This document shows, one piece after another, positions 31,789-39,568 of a DNA stretch of 46,992 bases (the stretch's first letter is position 1; every line of letters begins with the position of its first letter). Made by a program: the position numbers and the translations under genes. This stretch comes from Flavobacteriaceae bacterium (GTDB taxonomy: Bacteria > Bacteroidota > Bacteroidia > Flavobacteriales > Flavobacteriaceae), in assembly GCA_002694465.1 (NCBI GenBank), contig NZMG01000025.1:1-46992 (forward strand), written 5' to 3'. The notes below the pieces were generated by a model. The model made no database searches. It was given only the letters and a program-made list of their open reading frames with translations, and had not been told where the DNA came from.

Positions 31789-31819
31789 AAAATGCCTATT
31801 TAAATGTATAGGCCATTTT
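31789..31819. repeat. inverted repeat before the sigma-54 activator gene
   Basis: AAAATGCCTAT (31789-31799) and ATAGGCCATTTT (31808-31819) are inverted copies with one bulged base and an eight-base loop, 22 bases before the ATG. It could be an operator or a leader hairpin. Confidence 0.4.
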
Positions 31820-31841
31820 CCTATTTAATGGTATTTTAGAA

Positions 31842-34628
31842 ATGGAATCACGGAAAGACGAAAACACAATTACTAATAAAAAAATCAAGCATCCAGACTT
31901 GATTAATTTTATTAGTTACGATAAAGGTATTGAGTTAATATTTCATAAAAGCTTAATTCCCAAGGCTTTGTCTGATGTTGTTTCCGGGAAATTTATTGCG
32001 GTTAATAAAGCCTGGGAAAATTTTACTGGTTATAAGGCAAAAGAGATTATTGGAAAAACAATAGAAAGTCTTAATATTATTGAAAATGATGAACGTAAAT
32101 CTATCAAAGAAAAGTTAGACAAGAATGGAAATTTAAATTCATATGAAGCAAAAATATTTGATAAAAATGGCATAGTAAAAGAAGTGATTCTTTCTTTCGA
32201 TAAAATTGTATTTAAAGAAAATAATTTAGTGCTAAGCGAAATTCTAGATATTTCTGAACTAAAAAAATCTAGGGAGTCCTTGAAAGCTGAAAAGGAATTC
32301 TCTGAAAATTTAATTTCCTCTATGAACGAGGGATTAATTGTGGTAACCACAGATAATAAAATTACCAGTATAAATCCTGCGTTCTCAAAAATGACTGGAT
32401 ATACGCAGGAGGAATTAATAGAAGCCGAGCTTCCCTTTCCCTTTTGGGCTCCAGAGCATTATGATACTTGTTATTCATTTTATAATAAATTACTGAAAGA
32501 AAATGTATATAAACCATATGAAACGTATTACAAGCGAAAAAATGGTGAGCGTTTCCCAGTCCATATAACAACCTCTCAAATTAAGGACAAAGAAGGAAAA
32601 GTAAAGGCACTTTTTGCAACCGTTCAAGACATTACAGAAAGGGTAAAATCTCAAAACGAGATTAGGCTTGCTAAAGATTATTTAGAAAACCTAATTTCTT
32701 CACTTCAAGAAGGAATTGTTGTTACTAATTTAGATTATGAAATTATCAAAGTGAATCCCGCGTTTTGCAAAATGCTTGGATATACTGAAAATGAACTATT
32801 GGGTTTAAAAAGCCCCTATCCATTTTCACCTCCCGAAATAAGAGACGAGGTTAATCATCGTATCAGAAAATTTGAAAAAGGAGAATTGCAAACCGAGTTT
32901 GAAAGTGTCTATATTCATAAAAAGGGGCATCGATTTCCAATTTCAGCGACCGCTTCACCTATATTTGATAGTGAAGGTAAGAAAGTTGCATATTTTGGTA
33001 CGGTACAGGACATTACAGATCACAAAAAGCTTCAGAATTCCCAAAGAGAATTGGCAGAACGATCTAATAAAAAAAAGAATGTTATACTGGAATTAGCGAA
33101 TCTAGTTGGAGAAGAGTTTTCCATGGCCCTTAACAGAATAACCTCCTTAGCTGCCGAAACTTTGCAAGTAGAAAGGGTAAGTGTTTGGAGTTTTAATGAA
33201 GATTATACAATTATCACATGTGAAAAACTGCATACTCTTAGCTCCTTAACATTTGAGAAAGGTTTAAAATTACATAGAAGTGACAACCCCAACTATTTTG
33301 ACGCTTTAAATGAAAATAAAACCATTTGTATTTCAGATACATCAAAAAGTCAAATTACTAAAGGATTTTTTGAATTCTATTTAAAACCCCATGGAATTAC
33401 TGCTATGATGGATGTGTTTATTGGCGAGTTTAGGCGTCCCTATGGTATTATCTGTTTTGAACATGTTGGGTCAAATAGAAATTGGACAGCAGAAGAAGAA
33501 GAGTTTGCGACTTCTATAGCAAGCCTAGTTTCATTAATGGTTCAAAGTCGCAAAAGGTTAAAGGCAGAGTATAAACTAAAGGAAATAAACGAAGAACTAA
33601 CAAAAGCAGTTAATGAATTAGAGGATTTAAAAAGTCGATTAGAAAATGAAAATATATATCTAAGAAATGAGTTAGATATGGTGTTCAATTTTGAAGAAAT
33701 GGTTTATGGTAGTGCAGCGTTTAGTGAGGTTTTATCTAACATTGAAAAGGTCGCACCATCAGATGCTACCGTACTATTGTTAGGAGATACAGGAACGGGG
33801 AAAGAACTATTGGCAAGGGCGGTTCATAATTTAAGCAACCGCAGGGAAAAACCCCTTATAAAGGTAAATTGTGCTGCAATTCCTAAAGAATTAATAGAAA
33901 GTGAATTGTTTGGGCATAAAAAGGGCTCTTTTACAGGTGCCCTGCAAGATAAAATTGGAAAATTAGAATTGGCACACGAAGGAACATTATTTCTTGACGA
34001 AATTGGAGAATTACCAATATCAATGCAGCCAAAGCTATTGCGCTTTTTACAAGAGGGTGAAATAGAAATAATAGGCGAATCTAGACCTAAAAAAATAAAT
34101 GTTAGGGTAATAGCAGCTACCAATAGAGACCTTAAAAAGGAGATTAAAAAGAAACGATTTAGGGAGGATTTATACTTTAGACTTAATGTATTTCCAATAA
34201 AAGTTCCTAGCTTGAAAGATCGAAAAGAAGACATTCCATTATTAATAGAACATTTTATTGATAAGTTTAATAAGCTATATAGAAAAAATATAAAATATAT
34301 TTCTGATAATGCTTTCGATGAGCTTCAAAATTATCATTGGCCGGGTAATATAAGAGAATTAGAAAATCTTATTGAAAGAGCTGTAATATTGTCAAATGCA
34401 GAACACTTAGTTTTGCCAGATTATAGTATAGGTGACGATGGTTCTAATAGGCACATTTCTAACACCAATTTATCACTTGACGAAGTTCAACGCAATTATA
34501 TTATTAAGGTTTTAGAGTCTTGTAATTGGAAGATAGATGGAGTAAATGGAGCCTCTCGCATTCTTAAAATAAAGCCCAGTACTCTTAGGGATAGAATTAA
34601 AAAATTGAATATTTCAAAGCCAAATTAA
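31842..34628 (+). CDS. sigma-54-dependent transcriptional activator (PAS-PAS-PAS-GAF-AAA+-HTH)
   Basis: A 928-residue bacterial enhancer-binding protein. In order: three PAS domains (about 30-145, 155-268, 283-395), a GAF domain (about 415-568), a coiled coil (569-612), and the sigma-54-interacting AAA+ domain (620-855) with Walker A GDTGTGKE (648-655), a GSFTGA loop (695-700; the usual GAFTGA with Ala to Ser), Walker B LFLDEIGE (Asp719, Glu720) and WPGNIRELEN. A Fis-type helix-turn-helix is at 879-925. There is no receiver domain, so activity should be set by ligands or redox state sensed by PAS/GAF. Its likely target is the promoter and operon directly downstream. No membrane segment was seen, so it is cytoplasmic. 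Confidence 0.93.
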   Translation: MESRKDENTITNKKIKHPDLINFISYDKGIELIFHKSLIPKALSDVVSGKFIAVNKAWENFTGYKAKEIIGKTIESLNIIENDERKSIKEKLDKNGNLNSYEAKIFDKNGIVKEVILSFDKIVFKENNLVLSEILDISELKKSRESLKAEKEFSENLISSMNEGLIVVTTDNKITSINPAFSKMTGYTQEELIEAELPFPFWAPEHYDTCYSFYNKLLKENVYKPYETYYKRKNGERFPVHITTSQIKDKEGKVKALFATVQDITERVKSQNEIRLAKDYLENLISSLQEGIVVTNLDYEIIKVNPAFCKMLGYTENELLGLKSPYPFSPPEIRDEVNHRIRKFEKGELQTEFESVYIHKKGHRFPISATASPIFDSEGKKVAYFGTVQDITDHKKLQNSQRELAERSNKKKNVILELANLVGEEFSMALNRITSLAAETLQVERVSVWSFNEDYTIITCEKLHTLSSLTFEKGLKLHRSDNPNYFDALNENKTICISDTSKSQITKGFFEFYLKPHGITAMMDVFIGEFRRPYGIICFEHVGSNRNWTAEEEEFATSIASLVSLMVQSRKRLKAEYKLKEINEELTKAVNELEDLKSRLENENIYLRNELDMVFNFEEMVYGSAAFSEVLSNIEKVAPSDATVLLLGDTGTGKELLARAVHNLSNRREKPLIKVNCAAIPKELIESELFGHKKGSFTGALQDKIGKLELAHEGTLFLDEIGELPISMQPKLLRFLQEGEIEIIGESRPKKINVRVIAATNRDLKKEIKKKRFREDLYFRLNVFPIKVPSLKDRKEDIPLLIEHFIDKFNKLYRKNIKYISDNAFDELQNYHWPGNIRELENLIERAVILSNAEHLVLPDYSIGDDGSNRHISNTNLSLDEVQRNYIIKVLESCNWKIDGVNGASRILKIKPSTLRDRIKKLNISKPN

Positions 34629-34632
34629 ATTC

Positions 34633-34644
34633 ACGGTATACCGT
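34633..34644. promoter_or_regulatory. palindromic upstream activator site 1
   Basis: ACGGTATACCGT is a perfect 12-base palindrome five bases past the activator stop. A second nearly identical site starts exactly 40 bases later. Both lie about 100-150 bases before the sigma-54 promoter, a typical enhancer position for a Fis-type activator. Confidence 0.7.
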
Positions 34645-34672
34645 TAAACCTTTTCATTTTGTCTTTCTACCA

Positions 34673-34684
34673 ACGGTATTCCGC
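34673..34684. promoter_or_regulatory. palindromic upstream activator site 2
   Basis: ACGGTATTCCGC shares CGGTAT(A/T)CCG with site 1, differing by one base in the 10-base core. The 40-base spacing is close to four helical turns, so both sites face the same side of the DNA. Confidence 0.65.
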
Positions 34685-34775
34685 GGGACTTTTCTTACAA
34701 TTAAATAGTCTGATAGATTTATAAAACAATAATAATCAGGTGATTAATTCCAATATTTTACTTTCTAATTTATGA

Positions 34776-34790
34776 TGGCATACCATTTGG
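34776..34790 (+). promoter_or_regulatory. sigma-54 promoter for the four-gene signalling operon
   Basis: TGGCATACCATTTGG matches the sigma-54 consensus TGGCAYRNNNNTTGC at all defined positions except the final base. The -24 half TGGCA is complete. Transcription would start near 34801, about 17 bases before the ATG at 34818. Confidence 0.75.
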
Positions 34791-34817
34791 CTTAGCTCTT
34801 TTGAAGTAAGTCGAAAT

Positions 34818-35228
34818 ATGGATAATAAAATTCAATTTGAAAAAGCAACTTTATGGTATAGTGAGGGAATTCTGTATTGTAAATTATTTAACCAAGATAT
34901 TAATTACAACCTAACGGAAGAGAATACACTCAACTACATCAATGCCATGATTAGTTTGTGTAATGGAGTTTGTTCCCCCTTTTTAATTGATTTAAGGGAT
35001 GTTAAAGGAACCTATACCATTGATGCAGCAAAGCTATTATCTAATACAAAAGCTATAAAAGAGTTACGGCTTTGTGAAGCCTTTCTTCTTAATTCAATGA
35101 GCTCAAAATTATTAGTGGATTCTTATAAAAGAATTTATGATCCCAAGACTCCATTTAAGATTTTTTATGAAATGGATAGGGCTATTAAATATTGTAATGA
35201 AATGAATATAAAATATGGGAGCAATTAA
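34818..35228 (+). CDS. STAS/SpoIIAA-like small protein
   Basis: A 136-residue cytoplasmic protein, first gene of the sigma-54 operon. Alternating strands and helices and the core FLIDLRDVKGTYTIDAAKLL resemble STAS or SpoIIAA-like regulators, or the flavobacterial DUF7793 family; the assignment is by pattern only. Such proteins usually act as protein-binding switches for kinases. It overlaps the kinase gene by 14 bases. It shows no known catalytic motif. Confidence 0.6.
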   Translation: MDNKIQFEKATLWYSEGILYCKLFNQDINYNLTEENTLNYINAMISLCNGVCSPFLIDLRDVKGTYTIDAAKLLSNTKAIKELRLCEAFLLNSMSSKLLVDSYKRIYDPKTPFKIFYEMDRAIKYCNEMNIKYGSN

Positions 35229-36702
35229 AAATATTAGTGAAGTTACACACTTACAAAATGACTTGAATTTTAATAAGAATGCCATTGTTTCAATTACAGA
35301 TTTAAGAGGCAGACTTATTTATGCAAATGAGAGATACTGTAAAATTATTGGATATAATCAACACGAAATTATTGGGGAGCCACATAAAATATTGGAATGT
35401 CCAAGACACAAAGAGGCCAAATATAGGGATCTCTGGAAAACAATAAAAAAGGGCAAAATTTGGAAAGGGGTATTAAAGAATAGGACACATGATGGAAGAA
35501 CTACTTGGTTAGAAGCTACCATTTCTCCCATTCTAAATAAAAGGGGTAACCTCAATAAATTTATTGGTATTTACAATGAGATTTCCAAAAACTATAATAG
35601 GGAAATGGATGAAATTGAATCCGATTTAAAATATCATACCATATTTAAATTAATAAATGTGAGTATTATGATGGTAGTTGAAAGTCGTGGTTTTATTACA
35701 GAATGGAATAAGGGAGCTGAAAATGCTTTCGGGTATACGGATGAGGACATATTAGGTAAAAATATTACCCAATTAATTGCTCCCATAGATAGAGAAAGAA
35801 GCATTGCTGAGTTAAAAAAGGTTGTAAATAATTTAAGTCCATCCTGTCTTAATGAAACTATTGAAATGACAGGAATTAAAAAGAATGGAGATGAATTTCC
35901 ACTAGAAATTACATTAAATAAATGGGAGATAGGTAGTAGAACCTACTATAGTGCTATTATGATGGATATTACAAAACGAAAGGTACTTGAAAAAAAATTA
36001 CGAAAAAAATCAAGAGATCTAGAGGCTTTTCTCTATCGGTCTGCCCATGAATTAATGGGTCCTATTTCGACTGCGGAGGGGATAGTTGACTTGATGAAGT
36101 ATGAGAAGGTAAATGACAATATTATAGAATTGACCTCTTTGCTAGATTCTACCTTAGAAAAAGGAAAAACTGTACTAGAAAAGATGGCTAGTTCTTCCAT
36201 CATGCTGGAAACTAGTAGAGCCCCAGAGATTATAAATTTTAGAAAAATTATAGACAGTGTAGTTAATTATTTAAGTGAACAGTATGAATTAGAAGGTATA
36301 AAATTTAAAGTCAAAATTTTAACACATTCTGGTTTTCACTCTTATAAAAATCTATTAAAACTATTATTTAAAAACTTAATTGAGAATGCTATAAAGTTTA
36401 AAAATCTAGAACAGGAGAACTTTGAGCCAACGATTAGTATTGAAATAGATTCTGTTGGTAGGGATATACAAATAAAAATAACAGACAATGGTACAGGAAT
36501 TCCAGAAGAAAATTTAGATAAAATTTTTGAGCTCTTTTATTCCGAAAATTTATGTCAAGAAAATGGAAATGAAAATGGAAATGGCCTAGGCTTGTATATA
36601 GTAAATAATATCGTTGATGAATTAAATGGGAGCATATATGTTGAAAGTGAATTTAAAAAGGGAACGTGTTTTACCATTTTCCTTTCCGATGCAAGAATAT
36701 AA
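35215..36702 (+). CDS. cytoplasmic PAS-PAS histidine kinase with atypical H-box
   Basis: A 495-residue sensor kinase without transmembrane helices. PAS1 (~20-125) has an Aer-like pattern (SITDLRGRLIYANERYCKIIGY), PAS2 lies at ~140-255 (SRGFITEWNKGAENAFGY). The dimerisation helix contains RSAHELMGPI (His278), unlike the usual SHELRTPL. The ATPase domain shows NLIENAIKF (Asn391), DNGTGIP (424-430) and GNGLGLYIV (456-464). It overlaps the STAS-like gene and the receiver gene by 14 bases each. The H-box is of the type seen in Bacteroidota kinases of the HWE/HisKA-variant kind, so phosphotransfer to the next gene's receiver is likely. Confidence 0.88.
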   Translation: MGAIKNISEVTHLQNDLNFNKNAIVSITDLRGRLIYANERYCKIIGYNQHEIIGEPHKILECPRHKEAKYRDLWKTIKKGKIWKGVLKNRTHDGRTTWLEATISPILNKRGNLNKFIGIYNEISKNYNREMDEIESDLKYHTIFKLINVSIMMVVESRGFITEWNKGAENAFGYTDEDILGKNITQLIAPIDRERSIAELKKVVNNLSPSCLNETIEMTGIKKNGDEFPLEITLNKWEIGSRTYYSAIMMDITKRKVLEKKLRKKSRDLEAFLYRSAHELMGPISTAEGIVDLMKYEKVNDNIIELTSLLDSTLEKGKTVLEKMASSSIMLETSRAPEIINFRKIIDSVVNYLSEQYELEGIKFKVKILTHSGFHSYKNLLKLLFKNLIENAIKFKNLEQENFEPTISIEIDSVGRDIQIKITDNGTGIPEENLDKIFELFYSENLCQENGNENGNGLGLYIVNNIVDELNGSIYVESEFKKGTCFTIFLSDARI

Positions 36703-37141
36703 AAAGGTGGATGCAAATAGAAACATAGTATTAATTGATGATAATTTAGTTGACCTAGTCATAACCGAAAAGGTCATCAAAAAATTTAAAGTCAATTCTA
36801 TTAAGAAGTTTTCAGATCCGCAAACTGCTTTAAGTTTTTTTAAGTTAAATAAATCAACATGGGAATCGAATAAAAAGGATCAACCAGATATTGTATTTAT
36901 AGATATTAATATGCCAAATATGAATGGATTCGATTTGTTAAAATCCCTAAAAGACTGTGATGTTTTTAAACAAGGTGAAATTAAAATTTTCTTGTTATCG
37001 TCATCAAATAATATAGCAGATGTTAATATGTCCAAACAGTGTGTCCTTTGCTCTGGATATATAATTAAACCGCTAACCTATAGTAAAATGAATCTAATAT
37101 TAAATGTAAACAACCCCAATAAATACATTATTAAAATTTAA
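36689..37141 (+). CDS. stand-alone response regulator receiver protein
   Basis: A 150-residue single receiver domain. Acidic pair Asp17-Asp18 in LIDDN, phospho-acceptor Asp72 in FIDINMPNMNG, and Lys in IIKPLT; no output domain. The frame is open from 36626 inside the kinase gene, but ATG 36689 gives a normal receiver N-terminus and a 14-base overlap equal to that of the previous junction. It is a phosphorelay partner or a protein-interaction switch for the kinase. The two Cys in SKQCVLCSG, before the Lys loop, are unusual for receivers. Confidence 0.88.
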   Translation: MQEYKKVDANRNIVLIDDNLVDLVITEKVIKKFKVNSIKKFSDPQTALSFFKLNKSTWESNKKDQPDIVFIDINMPNMNGFDLLKSLKDCDVFKQGEIKIFLLSSSNNIADVNMSKQCVLCSGYIIKPLTYSKMNLILNVNNPNKYIIKI

Positions 37142-37152
37142 CAACTAATCTT

Positions 37153-38616
37153 ATGAAAAAATTAAACTTAACCTTAACGATTTCTTTTCTAATTATTTTA
37201 ATTGGACAACTTGTTGCCCATGCGCAAGTTGGAATTAATACCACTTCACCAGATCCATCTTCAATTTTAGATGTAACATCTATGAGTAAGGGTATGTTAC
37301 TACCACGATTAACTACTGCCCAGAGAACAGCCATTAGTTCCCCCGCAAATGGACTTATTGTATATGATACTGATTTTAATTCATTATTTTACTATAACTC
37401 TAGTTCTTGGGTAAGTTTGTTTACATCTTCACAAACGCGAAACAATCACAAGATTGTAAAATCTGCTACAGATTTAGCGTCAGAACTCACTGCAGGAGGT
37501 GGTAGTAAATACCTTTTAAGCTCAAATACATTATATGAAATAAATGGTACCATTACTTTATCATTTCCCATAGAAATTAATAATTCCTACATTTTAGGAA
37601 GAGATACTAACGAGGATATTTTGGTTAGAGCTGGGGGGACCATCTTTACAGGAACCACAGGAGGAAGTATAAAAGGAGTTACCTTAACAGCTCCAGGAGG
37701 GTCAATTTTTTCATTATCTGGTGCTCCTACTCAAAATCTAATTTTTAGAGATGCTATTGTTGCTAATTCAGGTTCGGTAGGTTCAATAAGTGGATTTGGC
37801 TTGGTTTTTAAAAGCGTTATACAATATGTGGGAAATACCACAGGGATAACATACAACAACATTGACTCCTTACTATTGGCAGATTTAGGATGGTCAAGTA
37901 ACAATAGCGGTACCTATGAAACGTTTACAGGAACTTTCACTCTTATACAAAAAGTAAGCGGTTTCACAACAGTTAATGGAACTGCAATAGGGATAGATGT
38001 AAGTAGTAACCCAACAGTAACCAATGGGGTATTATTAAGTACTGCTTTTTCAGGAACCAGTACAGAGTATGTGAAACGTTATGCTGCTGGGTCATACACA
38101 GGGTATAATTTTACAAATTCTTGGACCGTAAATTGCCCTGGTATTCCACAAGAAGGAGATGGTCAAGCCACAGCCAACATTTATTATAATGGAGGTATTA
38201 CTACAGGGTTTGTACAATCGGTATCAAATGGATCTGAGTTTAATTTAAGTGGTAATACCACTACTAATACTACAACTGCCGTAAACTTATTTAGAGCATC
38301 GTCCCCCCAAAACAATAGAATTACTTATATGGGTAAAAAGACTAGAACATTTCAATTAAATGCAGCACTTTCAATTAGAGGGAATAGTGGCACAGGGGAT
38401 TATTATGCGTTTTTTATTAAAAAGAATGGAACTACAACCCTAGTAGAGACAAACTCTTTAATGAGGGTAAATACCACCACAGATATTTCCAGTCAAGCAA
38501 TTTCGGGAACAGTAGAATTGGCTCCAAATGATTATGTTGAAATATGGGGGCAACGCTTAATAGGATCTGGCACAACAAGCATTACAGTTTTTTCCTTGAA
38601 CTTAAGTATAAAATAA
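37153..38616 (+). CDS. large secreted surface protein with adhesin/tail-fibre-like N-terminus
   Basis: A 487-residue exported protein and last gene of the operon, 11 bases after the receiver. It begins with a Sec signal (MKKLNLTLTISFLIILIGQLV...AHAQ). Residues ~26-92 form the motif seen in Bacteroidota adhesins and phage-type fibres: VGINTTSPDPSSILDVTS, GMLLPRLTTAQRTAI, PANGLIVYDTDFNSLFYYN. The middle (about 130-350) has a repetitive beta pattern, perhaps a beta-helix. The C-terminal ~120 residues, beginning near YMGKKTRTFQLNAALSIRG, look like a C1q/TNF-type jelly roll. It lacks a T9SS sorting domain. No catalytic motif is seen, so an adhesive or structural role at the cell surface is inferred. 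Confidence 0.75.
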   Translation: MKKLNLTLTISFLIILIGQLVAHAQVGINTTSPDPSSILDVTSMSKGMLLPRLTTAQRTAISSPANGLIVYDTDFNSLFYYNSSSWVSLFTSSQTRNNHKIVKSATDLASELTAGGGSKYLLSSNTLYEINGTITLSFPIEINNSYILGRDTNEDILVRAGGTIFTGTTGGSIKGVTLTAPGGSIFSLSGAPTQNLIFRDAIVANSGSVGSISGFGLVFKSVIQYVGNTTGITYNNIDSLLLADLGWSSNNSGTYETFTGTFTLIQKVSGFTTVNGTAIGIDVSSNPTVTNGVLLSTAFSGTSTEYVKRYAAGSYTGYNFTNSWTVNCPGIPQEGDGQATANIYYNGGITTGFVQSVSNGSEFNLSGNTTTNTTTAVNLFRASSPQNNRITYMGKKTRTFQLNAALSIRGNSGTGDYYAFFIKKNGTTTLVETNSLMRVNTTTDISSQAISGTVELAPNDYVEIWGQRLIGSGTTSITVFSLNLSIK

Positions 38617-38658
38617 CTTAAATTTTTAGTTTAATTTTTTTTGGTTAGTTAGTTGATT

Positions 38659-38699
38659 GTACGTCCTGTTTTGAATATGGAAATGGGGCGTACTTTTTT
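38659..38699 (+). terminator. terminator of the sigma-54 operon
   Basis: GTACGTCCT (38659-38667) pairs with GGGGCGTAC (38685-38693), nine pairs with two G-U wobbles, followed by six T residues. It lies 42 bases after the surface-protein stop. Confidence 0.72.
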
Positions 38700-38714
38700 A
38701 TTCTTATCCAAAAG

Positions 38715-39398
38715 CTATTTAAAAGCTCTTAAATACACCCAATAATGTTCATTTACAAAGGGCTCAATTTTGGTAAACCCCGCTTTTTTTAGCCATTTTA
38801 TATAATTGTTGAGGTCATCGGGTTTATCAAACTCTTGGTAGTGTTCCATAAGCCATTTCCATTTATCTTCGTTAGCATAATTATTGAGAACAAATTTTTT
38901 CCAATCTTTTAGGAGTTGGTGATGTTCTAGGCTGTTTCTGTCTATCATTAAATCGCATATTCCAAAAACTCCGTTTGGTGTTAATGATGTATATATTTTT
39001 TTAAGGAGTCCTTCCTTTTCTTCGCCGGTACAATGATGTATACTGAATCCTGCAACAATCATATCGTATTTATTTTCAGCAAAATGAAAATCATTGAAAA
39101 ATGTTGTATGATATTGAATGTCATATTCGATGAAACGACCTTTACAAAGAGTTATCATTTCCTTTGAAGCGTCAAGTAATTCATACGATGCCTTATGAAA
39201 TTTCTGTAACAATTGCGCCGTAACATTTCCGTTCCCGCAACCTAAATCTAAAATACGATTAGGACTAAAAGTGGGGGGTAGATTTTCAGAAAATGAATGT
39301 AATAATTTTTGATAATAAGGCACACACTTGGTCATATCCTCTGTGTAATTCACAGAAAATGCATCAAATTCTTTATCGATGGTGGGTCCAATTTTCAT
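38715..39398 (-). CDS. class I SAM-dependent methyltransferase
   Basis: A 227-residue methyltransferase. The SAM-binding motif I is RILDLGCGNGNVTAQLLQ (about 44-61), followed by ELLDASKEMI (acidic residue for the ribose) and the post-motif region IVAGFSIHHC. It belongs to the broad UbiE/small-molecule class; the substrate cannot be assigned. It is a lone gene, convergent to the sigma-54 operon and separated from it by a terminator. Confidence 0.86.
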   Translation of the reverse strand: MKIGPTIDKEFDAFSVNYTEDMTKCVPYYQKLLHSFSENLPPTFSPNRILDLGCGNGNVTAQLLQKFHKASYELLDASKEMITLCKGRFIEYDIQYHTTFFNDFHFAENKYDMIVAGFSIHHCTGEEKEGLLKKIYTSLTPNGVFGICDLMIDRNSLEHHQLLKDWKKFVLNNYANEDKWKWLMEHYQEFDKPDDLNNYIKWLKKAGFTKIEPFVNEHYWVYLRAFK

Positions 39399-39537
39399 AT
39401 GTTACAGGAATTTATACATCGAATTTAATATATATTTAAAATATATTTTGTTGAAAAGTGTTAAATTGGGTAGGGTAACTTGTTTAATACCTGTTTTATG
39501 AATGATAAAAGTCATAAAATAAGAAGAGAACAATTTT

Positions 39538-39545
39538 TACTTTTA
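39538..39545 (+). promoter_or_regulatory. likely -7 box for the DDGYY lipoprotein gene
   Basis: TACTTTTA is a 7/8 match to TANNTTTG and lies 23 bases before the ATG at 39569. Confidence 0.35.
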
Positions 39546-39568
39546 CTAAATTACTAACACCTCATGTT

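Larger units (their letters stand above)
31430..31841. other. 412-base intergenic region between divergent genes
   Basis: AT-rich, between the secreted-protein gene (minus) and the sigma-54 activator gene (plus). It contains the weak sigma-54-like element on the minus strand (31455-31470) and an inverted repeat just before the activator start (31789-31819). A 69-codon TTG-started open frame at 31619-31828 has no recognisable domain and I do not call it. I saw no RNA gene. Confidence 0.6.

Noticed and set aside
31619..31828. 69-codon plus-strand open frame before the sigma-54 activator
   Set aside because: TTG start, no recognisable domain or promoter box, and composition like AT-rich intergenic DNA.
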